Source: Paludibacteraceae bacterium
Lineage (GTDB): Bacteria > Bacteroidota > Bacteroidia > Bacteroidales > Paludibacteraceae
Length of the DNA: 64,000 nucleotides
Direction: 5' to 3'
Assembly (NCBI GenBank): GCA_905233375.1
Contig: CAJOEJ010000009.1
Span: 40,770 to 104,769, forward strand
Shown: in pieces, positions 1 to 7,966 of the stretch
Position numbering within the stretch: the stretch's first letter is position 1
How the letters are laid out: each line of letters begins with the position of its first letter
Translations under genes and position numbers: made by a program
Notes under the pieces: model-generated
What the model was told of the DNA's origin: nothing
The model's database searches: none
Seen by the model: the letters and a program-made list of their open reading frames with translations, nothing else

Positions 1-807
1 GAACTCCCACTGCCGTTTGGCAGCTGCGACAACGTCTTCTGTCTGCTCGTAGGGCAGGATGGGTTTGTTTTTTGTCTCCGCATAATTGCATACGCGCTGG
101 TTCACGTTGGGCGAGGCATATACGATAGCATCGGAGAAATCGACCGCCAGACGCATCAGTTCCTCGTATCCGACAGGGAATCCGGCTATCGAGCGCACGT
201 CGGTATTACTGATGCCGTCAATGCGCAGCTTGTCGGTGAACTTGGTCGGGAAAGGCTTCTTGTACTCGTTGTCATCCAGCATGAGTGCAATCTTCGAATT
301 GGCGAAGAACGGTTCGTCGTTGTATGCTCTCTTGAGGTAGAGCGGCGCAAGAGCACTCATCCATCCGGAACATACGATGATATCCGGAGTCCAACGCAGT
401 TTTTTCACGGTCTCGATGACTCCGCGTGCGTAGAAAATAACGCGGTCGTCGTTGTCCGTATATTCCTCTCCGTGCTCGTTGCATACACCTTTGCGCCGAT
501 GGAACAGATCGTCATTGTCAATGAAATAGATCTGAATCCGTGCAGACTGGATGGATGCCACCTTGATGAGAAGCGGATGGTCGGAGTCCTCAATAATCAA
601 GTTCATACCTGACAGGCGTATCACTTCGTGCAACTGGTTACGCCTCTCGTTGATTTCGCCGAACTTAGGCATGAACGTACGCGTTTCAAAACCATGCCCC
701 TGGAAGTATTCCGGCAACTGACGATTGAGAAGCCGGATAGGGGACTCCTCGGCTAAGTACGGGTTGATCTCTTGTGAGATAAACAAGATACGTTTCGGCT
801 CTTTCAT
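1..807 (-). CDS. GT5-like glycogen/starch synthase N-domain protein (3' end beyond window)
   Basis: Reading leftwards from an ATG at 807 the frame stays open for 269 codons to the window edge. It begins MKEPKRILFISQEINPYL and contains a GxxxExRxFMPKFGEINERRNQLHEV-like stretch, typical of the short (about 270-residue) Bacteroidales proteins that resemble only the N-terminal Rossmann domain of GT5 glycogen/starch synthases. The C-terminal half of a full synthase probably never existed, since the family usually ends close to this length, so glucosyltransferase activity is uncertain. An in-frame ATG at 819 would add four residues (MLTP). It is divergent from panC, the usual arrangement in this order. 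The frame was assembled by hand from the reverse complement. Confidence 0.75.
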   Translation of the reverse strand, partial: MKEPKRILFISQEINPYLAEESPIRLLNRQLPEYFQGHGFETRTFMPKFGEINERRNQLHEVIRLSGMNLIIEDSDHPLLIKVASIQSARIQIYFIDNDDLFHRRKGVCNEHGEEYTDNDDRVIFYARGVIETVKKLRWTPDIIVCSGWMSALAPLYLKRAYNDEPFFANSKIALMLDDNEYKKPFPTKFTDKLRIDGISNTDVRSIAGFPVGYEELMRLAVDFSDAIVYASPNVNQRVCNYAETKNKPILPYEQTEDVVAAAKRQWEF

Positions 808-832
808 AGGCGTAAGCATATTTTTCGCAATG

Positions 833-840
833 CAAAGGTA
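833..840 (-). promoter_or_regulatory. -7 box for the GT5-like gene
   Basis: TACCTTTG on the minus strand, 14-26 bases before the candidate ATGs. No good TTG is found 20 bases upstream, so the -33 box is weak. Confidence 0.6.
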
Positions 841-913
841 CGAAAAAAAAATGATATATCGAAAAAAAATCAAGAAAAAGTGCAAAAAATTTTATTTTTT
901 GACAAAATTTAAC

Positions 914-921
914 TATCTTTG
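914..921 (+). promoter_or_regulatory. -7 box for panC
   Basis: TATCTTTG fits the Bacteroidota TAnnTTTG -7 motif. It lies 20 bases before the panC ATG and follows an A/T-rich stretch. Confidence 0.65.
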
Positions 922-941
922 CACGTTTTTTTGAAAAATAT

Positions 942-1796
942 ATGCAGATAATTACGAAAAAGCAGGATTTGCAACAGGTTGTTGCCGCCTGCAAAGCAAT
1001 GAGTAAAACGATCGGCTTGGTACCCACAATGGGCGCATTACATGCGGGTCATGCGAGCCTTGTCCGTCGTGCGGTGAATGAGAATAACGTGTGCTTTGTT
1101 TCGGTCTTTGTTAACCCGACACAGTTCAACAACAAAGAGGATTTGGCGAAGTATCCGCGTAATATCGAGCGGGATGCCGAATTGCTCGAATCCATCGGAG
1201 CGGATTTTGTCTTTGCTCCAACGCCGGAGGAGATGTATTCCGCCGAGGAGATGAATACGACGTTTGCATTTGACTTCGCGGGACTGGACCAGGTCATGGA
1301 AGGCAAGATGCGTCCGGGACATTTCAACGGAGTCGTTCAGGTGGTAAGCCGCCTGTTCTACCTCGTACAGCCGGACAAAGCGTATTTCGGAGAGAAAGAT
1401 TTCCAGCAGTTGGCAATTATCCACCATATGGTGGAGCGCAGTTCGATGAAAGGCACGTTCGGTAACTTGCAGATCATCGATTGTCCTATCGTGCGTGAGG
1501 AGTCCGGCTTGGCGCTTTCGAGTCGTAACGAGCGTTTGTCGGCGAGCGAGAAAGAGACAGCTCTGGCGATCTCTAAAACCCTTTTTGAGTCGTTGAAATG
1601 GGCGAAATCTGCAACGGTAGAAGAGGTACAGCAACGCGTTATTGATACCATCAATGCGGTAGAGGGTCTGGAAGTGGAGTACTATGAAATAGTGGATCAG
1701 ACGACCTTGCTTCCGACGGATACGTTCGGCCATGCGATAGGCTGTGTTACCGTTTATTGCGGTCCGGTACGTCTGATTGATAATATCAAATATTAA
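942..1796 (+). CDS. panC: Pantothenate synthetase
   Basis: Cytoplasmic enzyme that joins pantoate and beta-alanine using ATP, giving pantothenate for coenzyme A. The 284 residues show all family signatures in order: PTMGALHAGH (HxGH adenylate-forming motif, about residues 28-37), FVNPTQF, KMRPGHFNGVVQVV, GEKDFQQL (KMSK-equivalent region) and REESGLALSSRN. Length is normal. The gene has its own promoter and is divergent from the GT5-like gene. The last base of its TAA stop is also the first base of a four-unit ATTGGTC heptad array leading into pdxB. Confidence 0.96.
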   Translation: MQIITKKQDLQQVVAACKAMSKTIGLVPTMGALHAGHASLVRRAVNENNVCFVSVFVNPTQFNNKEDLAKYPRNIERDAELLESIGADFVFAPTPEEMYSAEEMNTTFAFDFAGLDQVMEGKMRPGHFNGVVQVVSRLFYLVQPDKAYFGEKDFQQLAIIHHMVERSSMKGTFGNLQIIDCPIVREESGLALSSRNERLSASEKETALAISKTLFESLKWAKSATVEEVQQRVIDTINAVEGLEVEYYEIVDQTTLLPTDTFGHAIGCVTVYCGPVRLIDNIKY

Positions 1797-1823
1797 TTGG
1801 TCATTGGTCATTGGTCATTGGTG
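1796..1823 (+). repeat. Four ATTGGTC heptads between panC and pdxB
   Basis: Four perfect or near-perfect 7-bp units (ATTGGTC x3, ATTGGTG) span exactly from the last base of the panC stop codon to the last base of the proposed GTG start of pdxB. Confidence 0.9.
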
Positions 1824-2798
1824 AAAGTTGTCTGTGACGCACATATTCCTTTCTTTGTAGAGGCTGTTCTGGAAGGATGGCAGGACGTGGAGATTTGTCC
1901 GATGGAACCGGAACAAATCGATGCTTCTGTTGTGCGTGATGTGGATGTGCTCGTCGTGCGTACGCGAACAAGAGTCAACGAAGCGTTATTGTCCGGTTCG
2001 AGAGTGCGGATGGTCTGTACGGCAACGATCGGTTTTGACCATATTGACACGGCATATTGTGATGCGCACAGGATCCGGTGGATGTCCTGTCCCGGGTGTA
2101 ATGCCCGGGCGGTATGCGACTATATCGAAGAGGCGATAGGGGATGTACAAAGGGACAAGGTATTATGTTCAAAGGAACTTACTATCGGAGTTGTTGGAGT
2201 AGGGCACGTGGGTTCGTTGGTAGCCAAAATGGCAGAGCGGAAAGGGTACAAGGTATTGCTCAATGATCCTCCCAAAGGAATAGGCGTTTCGTTCGATGAA
2301 TCCGAAGGAATCGGTTTTTTTAGTGACGGAGAAATCGCTGATTGCGATATCATTACGTTCCATGTACCCTTAGATGACACTACGTTTCATATGTGTGATG
2401 CTGCGTTTCTCGCTAAATGCAAACCGGGAACGTTGATCATCAATGCCGCCCGGGGCGGGGTAGTGGATGAAGAGGCTTTGCTTAAAAGCGGACATCCGTA
2501 TGTTCTGGATACGTGGGAGAACGAGCCGGATATCAACCCGCAGGTGTTACAGCACGCGTTCCGGGCATCGATGCATATTGCCGGCTATTCGCTGGAAGGC
2601 AAGCGCAATGCCTCGCAGATGTGCCTCGACGCCATCTCGGATGCATTCGGGATGCCCCGCTTGGTGATTCCAAAAACATCCGTTGAATCCGAACATCTTT
2701 CCGTAGCCCGCCCAGGATGGCTGTCCGCTGTTACCGAGGCGCTCAAGGCGCAACCCGATTCCTTCGAATCCCTGCGCAAAGCGTACCCGCTTCGCTAA
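1821..2798 (+). CDS. pdxB: 4-phosphoerythronate dehydrogenase
   Basis: NAD-dependent D-2-hydroxyacid dehydrogenase of the DXP-independent vitamin B6 pathway. Visible features are the Rossmann glycine motif GVVGVGHVGS, the NAARGG catalytic-arginine stretch, and HIAGYSLEGK, where the general-base histidine of the family lies. The PdxB-type C-terminal domain brings it to 325 residues. I start it at GTG 1821 (MKVVCDAHIPF), which matches the usual PdxB N-terminus. The open frame extends to an ATT at 1797, but those eight codons are pure heptad repeat. The gene follows panC with no promoter of its own, so a vitamin/cofactor operon is likely. Confidence 0.9.
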   Translation: MKVVCDAHIPFFVEAVLEGWQDVEICPMEPEQIDASVVRDVDVLVVRTRTRVNEALLSGSRVRMVCTATIGFDHIDTAYCDAHRIRWMSCPGCNARAVCDYIEEAIGDVQRDKVLCSKELTIGVVGVGHVGSLVAKMAERKGYKVLLNDPPKGIGVSFDESEGIGFFSDGEIADCDIITFHVPLDDTTFHMCDAAFLAKCKPGTLIINAARGGVVDEEALLKSGHPYVLDTWENEPDINPQVLQHAFRASMHIAGYSLEGKRNASQMCLDAISDAFGMPRLVIPKTSVESEHLSVARPGWLSAVTEALKAQPDSFESLRKAYPLR

Positions 2799-2813
2799 AA
2801 AATGCCTTTTTTC

Positions 2814-2844
2814 TTGCATAATTGAAAAAAAAGTAGTACCTTTG
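2814..2844 (+). promoter_or_regulatory. Promoter of proS
   Basis: TTG at 2814-2816, exactly 20 bases, then TACCTTTG at 2837-2844. This is a textbook Bacteroidota promoter, about 31 bases before the proS ATG. Confidence 0.85.
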
Positions 2845-2875
2845 CACCCGATTTTGAAAAAATGAATACATCTAT

Positions 2876-4390
2876 ATGGCAAATTATCAGAAATTAACCC
2901 CTCGTAGTGAGGATTATTCAAAATGGTACAACGAATTGGTCGTAAAGGCTGATCTGGCAGAGCAGAGTGCTGTCCGCGGTTGTATGGTCATCAAGCCTTA
3001 TGGCTATGCCATTTGGGAAACGATTCAGGCGGAACTGGACCACCGTTTCAAGGAGCGTGGCGTGCGCAATGCCTATTTCCCGTTGCTGATTCCGAAGTCT
3101 TTCCTCAGCCGCGAAGCCGAGCATGTGGAGGGTTTTGCGAAAGAATGTGCGGTCGTGACTCATCATCGTCTGATGAACGATCCGAACGGCAAAGGTGTTG
3201 TCGTTGATCCCCAGGCAAAGCTGGAGGAGGAGATGATTATTCGTCCGACCTCCGAGACGATTATTTGGAGTACGTATAAGAACTGGATCAACTCGTACCG
3301 CGACCTGCCGATTCTGTGCAACCAGTGGTGTAACGTAATGCGCTGGGAGATGCGTACGCGTCTGTTCCTGCGTACTGCCGAGTTCCTCTGGCAGGAGGGA
3401 CACACCGCTCATGCCACCAAAGAGGAAGCGGAGGACTACGCACGCCAGATGCTCGATGTCTATGCTGATTTTGCGGAGAATATCATGGCGATTCCGGTCG
3501 TTAAGGGTGTCAAATCGCCGAACGAGCGTTTTGCAGGTGCGCTGAATACCTATTGTATCGAGGCGATGATGCAGGACGGAAAGGCGCTTCAGGCGGGTAC
3601 AAGCCATTTCCTCGGACAGAACTTCGCCAAGTCGTTTGATGTGCAGTTCCTCAGCAAGGAGAACAAGTACGAATATGTATGGGCGACGTCGTGGGGTGTT
3701 TCCACCCGTCTTATGGGCGCACTCATCATGACGCACTCCGATGACAACGGTTTGGTATTACCGCCGCATCTGGCGCCGATTCAGGTCGTTATCGTACCGA
3801 TCTACAAGAAAGAGGAGCAGTTGGCTGAGTTGCTGGAGAAGCTGAATCCGTTAGCCGACCAACTCAAAGCGTTCGGTGTACGCGTCAAGGTGGATACGGA
3901 CGACAAGTACACGCCGGGATACAAGTTCGCTGACTATGAGCTGAAGGGTGTGCCTGTTCGTTTGGCGATGGGTGGCCGTGACTTGGAGAACAACACGATT
4001 GAAATAGCCCGCCGTGATACCCAGACCAAAGAGACGGTTTCGCTCGATGGAATCGCAGAAAAAGTAGTTGCTTTGCTGGAGGAGATTCAGGCTAACCTGC
4101 TTCAGAAAGCCCTCAATTTCCGCATTGCCAACACCCGTGAGGTGAACAGTTATGAGGAGTTCAAAGAGGAGGTCAAGAAAGGCGGTTTCATTCTGGCGCA
4201 TTGGGATGGCACGCCGGAGACGGAGAAGCAGATCAAGGACGAGACGAAAGCGACCATCCGTTGCATTCCGTTGTCGGATCTGGATAACGGCACAAACGCC
4301 GACATCATCGCCCGTGCGTCGCAACCCGGAACATGTATGGTTACGGGCAAACCCTCTGCCGGTCGCGTAGTCTTTGCACTCAGCTATTAA
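2876..4390 (+). CDS. proS: Prolyl-tRNA synthetase (archaeal/eukaryal-like type)
   Basis: Charges tRNA-Pro with proline. At 504 residues, without the large editing insertion of the E. coli type, it is the short class-II form common in Bacteroidota. Motif 2 ([16 protein letters not shown] followed by [17 protein letters not shown]), the [15 protein letters not shown] stretch and motif 3 ([19 protein letters not shown]) are all present. The C-terminal anticodon-binding and zinc-like domain ends ...VVFALSY. It is monocistronic, with its own promoter and a strong terminator 33 bases after the stop. Confidence 0.96.
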   Translation: MANYQKLTPRSEDYSKWYNELVVKADLAEQSAVRGCMVIKPYGYAIWETIQAELDHRFKERGVRNAYFPLLIPKSFLSREAEHVEGFAKECAVVTHHRLMNDPNGKGVVVDPQAKLEEEMIIRPTSETIIWSTYKNWINSYRDLPILCNQWCNVMRWEMRTRLFLRTAEFLWQEGHTAHATKEEAEDYARQMLDVYADFAENIMAIPVVKGVKSPNERFAGALNTYCIEAMMQDGKALQAGTSHFLGQNFAKSFDVQFLSKENKYEYVWATSWGVSTRLMGALIMTHSDDNGLVLPPHLAPIQVVIVPIYKKEEQLAELLEKLNPLADQLKAFGVRVKVDTDDKYTPGYKFADYELKGVPVRLAMGGRDLENNTIEIARRDTQTKETVSLDGIAEKVVALLEEIQANLLQKALNFRIANTREVNSYEEFKEEVKKGGFILAHWDGTPETEKQIKDETKATIRCIPLSDLDNGTNADIIARASQPGTCMVTGKPSAGRVVFALSY

Positions 4391-4422
4391 GTGTTTGCGC
4401 TTCGCAGAACGGACGATAAACC

Positions 4423-4461
4423 AAAACCGGTAAATCCATTAAACGGGTTTACCGGTTTTTT
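4423..4461 (+). terminator. Intrinsic terminator after proS
   Basis: AAAACCGGTAAA and TTTACCGGTTTT form a long stem around a short loop and end in a run of T. Confidence 0.9.
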
Positions 4462-4489
4462 GTGTGCTCAGATCCGATTCCTGGTGTCA

Positions 4490-4545
4490 CTTTTTCAAAA
4501 TCAAGGGATATATACGTAGTATATATAAGGTGGGGTGGGATACGA
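4490..4545. repeat. 56-bp dispersed repeat, copy 1
   Basis: Matches 32193-32248 at 55 of 56 positions. It has a perfect internal inverted repeat, ATATATAC-GTA-GTATATAT (4508-4526), and a G-rich flank, GGTGGGGTGGGATACGA. No ORF lies inside it. A relic of a small mobile element is possible. Confidence 0.85.
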
Positions 4546-4626
4546 GATTGTCTCGACATAGGCAGGGAATGTGTATAACTCTATTGTATCAAAAACTCTA
4601 AATCTGCATCAAAAGTGCAGATTTTT

Positions 4627-4656
4627 TTGCATAATCGCAAAAAAGTTGTACCTTTG
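4627..4656 (+). promoter_or_regulatory. Orphan promoter upstream of a 27-residue ORF
   Basis: TTG at 4627-4629 and TACCTTTG at 4649-4656, separated by 19 bases, inside TTTTTTGCATAATCGCAAAA. The nearest sizeable plus-strand gene is mlaE, more than 1.4 kb away with its own promoter, so this serves a short transcript. Confidence 0.7.
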
Positions 4657-4749
4657 TGCCCGAATTGGGTGTAGACAGCGATGGGCATAGATCTGCCTTT
4701 GGACGCTGCATAGCGTTGCCTTATGAAGAAAAAATAACTATACAATAAT

Positions 4750-4833
4750 ATGTCAAATATTTTAGATGCGATCCTTAATATCGCAAAAGACAGCGGTCAG
4801 AAGTTAAGCGCTCTTGTGTCGTGTTTGGGTTGA
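4750..4833 (+). CDS. Possible 27-residue peptide
   Basis: ATG to TGA, 28 codons, about 90 bases after the orphan promoter. The peptide starts MSNILDAILNIAKDSG and ends SALVSCLG. Hydrophobic residues at i, i+3/4 spacing would make an amphipathic helix. A four-codon mini-ORF (MKKK, stop) lies just upstream at about 4722-4736. I do not recognise a family. It could be a small toxin or membrane peptide, a leader peptide, or the start of a decayed gene. Confidence 0.4.
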   Translation: MSNILDAILNIAKDSGQKLSALVSCLG

Positions 4834-4985
4834 GAAAGGTTCGATATTACACGTGTTAATGATTGTTTAATGTTCTAATGTTTAAATGATTTGTTGTTTT
4901 ATGCCGAATGGGAGATGGAAGAACCCGAATACAATTTCGGGAAATGAACGAAGGTTTTAAGATGCCGGAGGGGTGTAACGGCAGG
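4834..4985. other. Gene-free spacer holding a hairpin repeat
   Basis: A/T-rich spacer between the small ORF and the menA stop. Apart from the 35-bp repeat at 4922-4956 I see nothing in it. Confidence 0.6.
4922..4956. repeat. 35-bp exact dispersed repeat, copy 1
   Basis: Identical over 35 bases to 6794-6828. It includes the hairpin CCCGAA-TACAAT-TTCGGG followed by AAATGAACGAAGGTT. This copy lies just past the 3' end of menA. Confidence 0.92.
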
Positions 4986-5879
4986 TCAAAGGAGAGCCAG
5001 AAGGGCGAGGAGGAGGGTGGTGAACATGAGGATGGGCATTTGGGTGTCGAGACGCTGGTCATGGGTCCAGACGAACCACAGATGCCAGACCCATAGGGGG
5101 ATGATGCACAGCGTCCACCAATGACCGAAAAGGGCGAAGAGAAGCAGGCACACGACAAGCAGCAAGGTGTGGTAAATGCGTGCGCCGGTCGGACCGAGTA
5201 GCGAGGCAAAAGTATGTTTGCCATGCACGCGGTCGTTCGCCATATCGCGGATATTATTGAGGTTGAGCACTCCGACACACGGCAGACCGATAGCCGTTCC
5301 GCAAGCCAGCACTTCGACGGTCACCGTTTGGGTCAACAGATAAAAACTGCCCATCGTACTGAGTAATCCGAAGAAGAGAAAAACTCCCAAATCTCCCAAG
5401 CCAATATACCCATAACTATGCCGCCCGAGCGTGTAGGTGACCGCGCCGACAAGCGCTAACAGACCCAGCCCGAAAAAGACCAGACTCGGTACTGCAATCA
5501 GACTTCCGAACGCACTATAAATCAAGGCTGTACCAAATAGTACAGCCAATATCGCAAAGAACCATATCATGCGAATTATCTGCTGCTGAGTGATGGCACC
5601 GGATTGCAATCCGTAGGCGGCACGCCCATGCTGGTCGGCGTCCGTTCCTTTGAGTGCGTCGCCCAGTTCATTCGCCAGGTTACTCAGGATCTGCAGGCAT
5701 AGTGTGGTGGCGACAGCCAGCACAAAAATGAGCCAGAAACCGCCTATTCCGAACGAATGGTTCTCTGCCGGCATTTGGTTGTATGCGAGTCCGCTACCGA
5801 CGATGATTCCCGAAACAGAAAGCGGCAAGGTGCGCAGGCGAAGAGACTTAATGTATATTGGTAATTGGTGGTTGGTCAT
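4986..5879 (-). CDS. menA: 1,4-dihydroxy-2-naphthoate polyprenyltransferase
   Basis: Integral membrane UbiA-family enzyme that attaches the isoprenoid tail to dihydroxynaphthoate in menaquinone synthesis. The 297 residues give about eight to nine hydrophobic helices. The first Asp-rich motif is N-L-A-N-E-L-G-D (NDxxD-like), and the second region NLNNIRDMANDRVHGKHT contains the conserved NNxRDxxxD. The N-terminus MTNHQLPIYIKSLRLRTLP is odd: its first eight or so codons are the heptad array at 5857-5884, and no other start codon is available before the conserved domain. A TACCTTTG box lies upstream. Confidence 0.92.
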   Translation of the reverse strand: MTNHQLPIYIKSLRLRTLPLSVSGIIVGSGLAYNQMPAENHSFGIGGFWLIFVLAVATTLCLQILSNLANELGDALKGTDADQHGRAAYGLQSGAITQQQIIRMIWFFAILAVLFGTALIYSAFGSLIAVPSLVFFGLGLLALVGAVTYTLGRHSYGYIGLGDLGVFLFFGLLSTMGSFYLLTQTVTVEVLACGTAIGLPCVGVLNLNNIRDMANDRVHGKHTFASLLGPTGARIYHTLLLVVCLLLFALFGHWWTLCIIPLWVWHLWFVWTHDQRLDTQMPILMFTTLLLALLALL

Positions 5880-5884
5880 TGGTT
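5857..5884 (-). repeat. Four heptads supplying the menA start codon
   Basis: ATTGGTA, ATTGGTG, GTTGGTC, ATTGGTT on the plus strand. Read on the minus strand (AACCAATGACCAACC...) they contain the ATG of menA and its first codons. Confidence 0.88.
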
Positions 5885-5900
5885 ATTTTTAAATTTGTTG

Positions 5901-5908
5901 CAAAGGTA
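5901..5908 (-). promoter_or_regulatory. -7 box for menA
   Basis: TACCTTTG on the minus strand, about 22 bases before the menA ATG. The -33 box is not clear. Confidence 0.6.
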
Positions 5909-6000
5909 CTGCTTTTTTATGAAAATGGAAAACAGGAAATTGAAAATTATGCATTTTGTATGCAAAAAGCGTTTTTTTCAGGAAAAAAGTGCCTGTGCGT

Positions 6001-6031
6001 TTGCATATATGCAAAAAAAAACGTATCTTTG
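6001..6031 (+). promoter_or_regulatory. Promoter of mlaE-mlaF
   Basis: TTGCATATATGCAA at 6001-6014, then TATCTTTG at 6024-6031. TTG to -7 spacing is 20 bases. Confidence 0.85.
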
Positions 6032-6057
6032 CAGGCTGATTTGTATTTTGGACAAGT

Positions 6058-6795
6058 ATGCAACTATTTCAACATATAGGTGAGTATGTGCTCTTGATGG
6101 GCAAAGTGCTTCGTTTGCCTGACCGGCAACGTATGTTCTGGCGTCAGTACAGCCGTGAGTTGGAAAAGCAGGGCTTGCAATCACTTCCGATTGTGCTGCT
6201 CATCTCAGTTTTCATCGGTGCTATCCTGACTATTCAGGCGAAGACGAACACGGAGAATCCGTTGTTGCCGACGTATATCACGGGTCTTTTGACGCGCGAT
6301 ACGCTGTTGTTGGAGTTTTCGAGTACCATTTTATGTCTTATTTTGGCAGGCAAAGTGGGTTCGAACATCGCTTCGGAGATAGGCACTATGCGTATCACGG
6401 AGCAGATAGACGCGATGGAGATCATGGGTGTGAACAGCGCCAATTATCTCATTCTGCCGAAGATCCTGGCGTTCATGAGCATGATGCCTTTCCTGTTTGT
6501 CATCTCGACCGCTGCGGGTCTGATCGGCGGCTGGGGCGTAGGAGCGTTCACGGATATCATCACGATTCATGACTACCTGTTAGGCGTGCAGTATGCGTTC
6601 AACCCGTATTTCGTGTGGTATGCCATCATCAAGGCGCTGGTGTTTGCGTTTGTGATCACGAGCATGGCGAGTTACTACGGCTACTATGCGAAAGGCGGTG
6701 CGCTGGATGTCGGCAAAGCGAGTACGAATGCGGTGGTGAACTCCAATATTATGATTTTGTTCCTGGATTTGATATTATCGAAGTTATTATTGTAA
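6058..6795 (+). CDS. mlaE: MlaE-family ABC transporter permease
   Basis: Inner-membrane permease of the Mla/MCE phospholipid transport system, which moves phospholipids between inner and outer membranes. The 245 residues contain the family hallmarks IVLLISVFIGAILTIQ, LLLEFSSTILCLILAGKVGS, the coupling-helix segment EIGTMRITEQIDAMEIMGVN, and four to five long hydrophobic helices. The ATPase gene follows 44 bases later. A substrate-binding MlaD/MCE protein, normally the third gene, is not present next to it. Confidence 0.9.
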   Translation: MQLFQHIGEYVLLMGKVLRLPDRQRMFWRQYSRELEKQGLQSLPIVLLISVFIGAILTIQAKTNTENPLLPTYITGLLTRDTLLLEFSSTILCLILAGKVGSNIASEIGTMRITEQIDAMEIMGVNSANYLILPKILAFMSMMPFLFVISTAAGLIGGWGVGAFTDIITIHDYLLGVQYAFNPYFVWYAIIKALVFAFVITSMASYYGYYAKGGALDVGKASTNAVVNSNIMILFLDLILSKLLL

Positions 6796-6828
6796 CCCGA
6801 ATACAATTTCGGGAAATGAACGAAGGTT
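6794..6828. repeat. 35-bp exact dispersed repeat, copy 2
   Basis: Same 35 bases as 4922-4956. It starts within the mlaE stop codon and fills most of the mlaE-mlaF spacer. The CCCGAA/TTCGGG hairpin could modulate translation or message stability between the two genes. Confidence 0.92.
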
Positions 6829-6839
6829 GGAATTGAAGA

Positions 6840-7595
6840 ATGATAGAGGTAAAAGATATAGTAAAGAGTTTTGAGGGGAATGTGGTGTTGAACCATGTGT
6901 CCGCCGATTTGCGTGACGGTGAAGTGAACATGATCATCGGTCAGTCTGGTAGCGGCAAGACGGTGTTGATGAAAAGCCTGATCGGTCTGCACACCCTTGA
7001 TTCGGGGCAGATTCTCTATGACGGTCGCGATTTAGCGGAGATGCGTAGCAAGGACATCCGTCTTTTGCATCGCGAAGTAGGCATGCTGTTTCAGGGTTCG
7101 GCGCTGTTTGACAGCATGAGTGTCATGGAAAACGTGCTGTTCCCGATGGAGATGTTCTCGCACAAGACCGACGAAGAGATACGTGAGCGTGCGGAGTTCT
7201 GCCTGCGTCGTGTCGAGATGCCCGAACGCGTGTGGGATCTGATGCCGAGTGAGATCAGCGGCGGTCAGCAGAAACGTGTTGCGATCGCTCGGGCTATCGT
7301 GCTGGAACCCAGATATCTGTTCTGCGACGAACCCAACTCGGGTCTGGATCCGAAGACTAGTCTTGTTATCGATGCGCTCATCCGGGATATCACGCAGGAG
7401 TATAACATCTGCACTATTGTCAACAGCCACGACATGAACTCCATTATGGAGATAGGTGACAATATCCTTTTCCTCAAAGGCGGCAGGAAAGAATGGCAGG
7501 GAAGCCGTTTTGAGATCATGAACAGCGACAACGAGGCGCTGAACGATTTTGTGTTCGCGAGCGAGTTGTTCAAGAAAATAAAGAACAGAGTATAG
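6840..7595 (+). CDS. mlaF: MlaF-type ABC transporter ATPase
   Basis: ATP-binding subunit paired with MlaE. The 251 residues hold Walker A GQSGSGKT (about residues 34-41), a Q-loop in MLFQGSALFDSM, the signature ISGGQQKRVAIARA, Walker B YLFCDEPNSGLDP and the switch His in VNSHDMNS. The DEPNSGLDP form and the FQGSALFDSMSV Q-loop are typical of MlaF. It is translated from the mlaE message across the hairpin repeat. Confidence 0.92.
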   Translation: MIEVKDIVKSFEGNVVLNHVSADLRDGEVNMIIGQSGSGKTVLMKSLIGLHTLDSGQILYDGRDLAEMRSKDIRLLHREVGMLFQGSALFDSMSVMENVLFPMEMFSHKTDEEIRERAEFCLRRVEMPERVWDLMPSEISGGQQKRVAIARAIVLEPRYLFCDEPNSGLDPKTSLVIDALIRDITQEYNICTIVNSHDMNSIMEIGDNILFLKGGRKEWQGSRFEIMNSDNEALNDFVFASELFKKIKNRV

Positions 7596-7612
7596 ACAAA
7601 ATTAATACTATA

Positions 7613-7951
7613 ATGAGAAAAATTCTTTTATTGGTAGCCGTGATGGCTATGACGGCAGTAGGGATGAATGCCCAACAGCCTGCTAAAGTGCCCGCTTACA
7701 AGGGTCTGATTGAACGTGTCCAACCGAATGGCGACACGCTACGTACGTATCTGCGCGGCGACGAGCACAAACACTGGATGATGACCGAAGACGGCTGGCA
7801 GATCAAAGAGAGCAAGAAAGGCTGGCTCAAATATGCCAAACTGAACCGCAAAGGCGAAGCGGTGATCAGTTGCCGCAAGGCGCACAATGCCGAGAAACGC
7901 TCCCAATGCGAAAAACGCTGGCTGGACAAACACGGAATCATGAAAAAATGA
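7613..7951 (+). CDS. Small secreted protein resembling the M6 protease N-region
   Basis: The 112-residue protein has a clear signal peptide (MRKILLLVAVMAMTAVGMNAQQ). The mature part, PAYKGLIERVQPNGDTLRTYLRGDE..HWMMTEDGW, looks like the short N-terminal segment that precedes the catalytic domain in many Bacteroidales M6-family proteases. The next gene encodes such a protease. It then becomes very basic (KKGWLKYAKLNRKGEA...RWLDKHGIMKK). It may be a separated prodomain or chaperone for the protease, or a duplicated N-domain. The role is inferred from neighbourhood and similarity only. Confidence 0.7.
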   Translation: MRKILLLVAVMAMTAVGMNAQQPAKVPAYKGLIERVQPNGDTLRTYLRGDEHKHWMMTEDGWQIKESKKGWLKYAKLNRKGEAVISCRKAHNAEKRSQCEKRWLDKHGIMKK

Positions 7952-7966
7952 CAATTGAGAATTGAT

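Noticed and set aside
4508..4526. Palindrome read as a terminator
   Set aside because: The A/T-only stem has no T-run, and proS already has a strong terminator 50 bases earlier.
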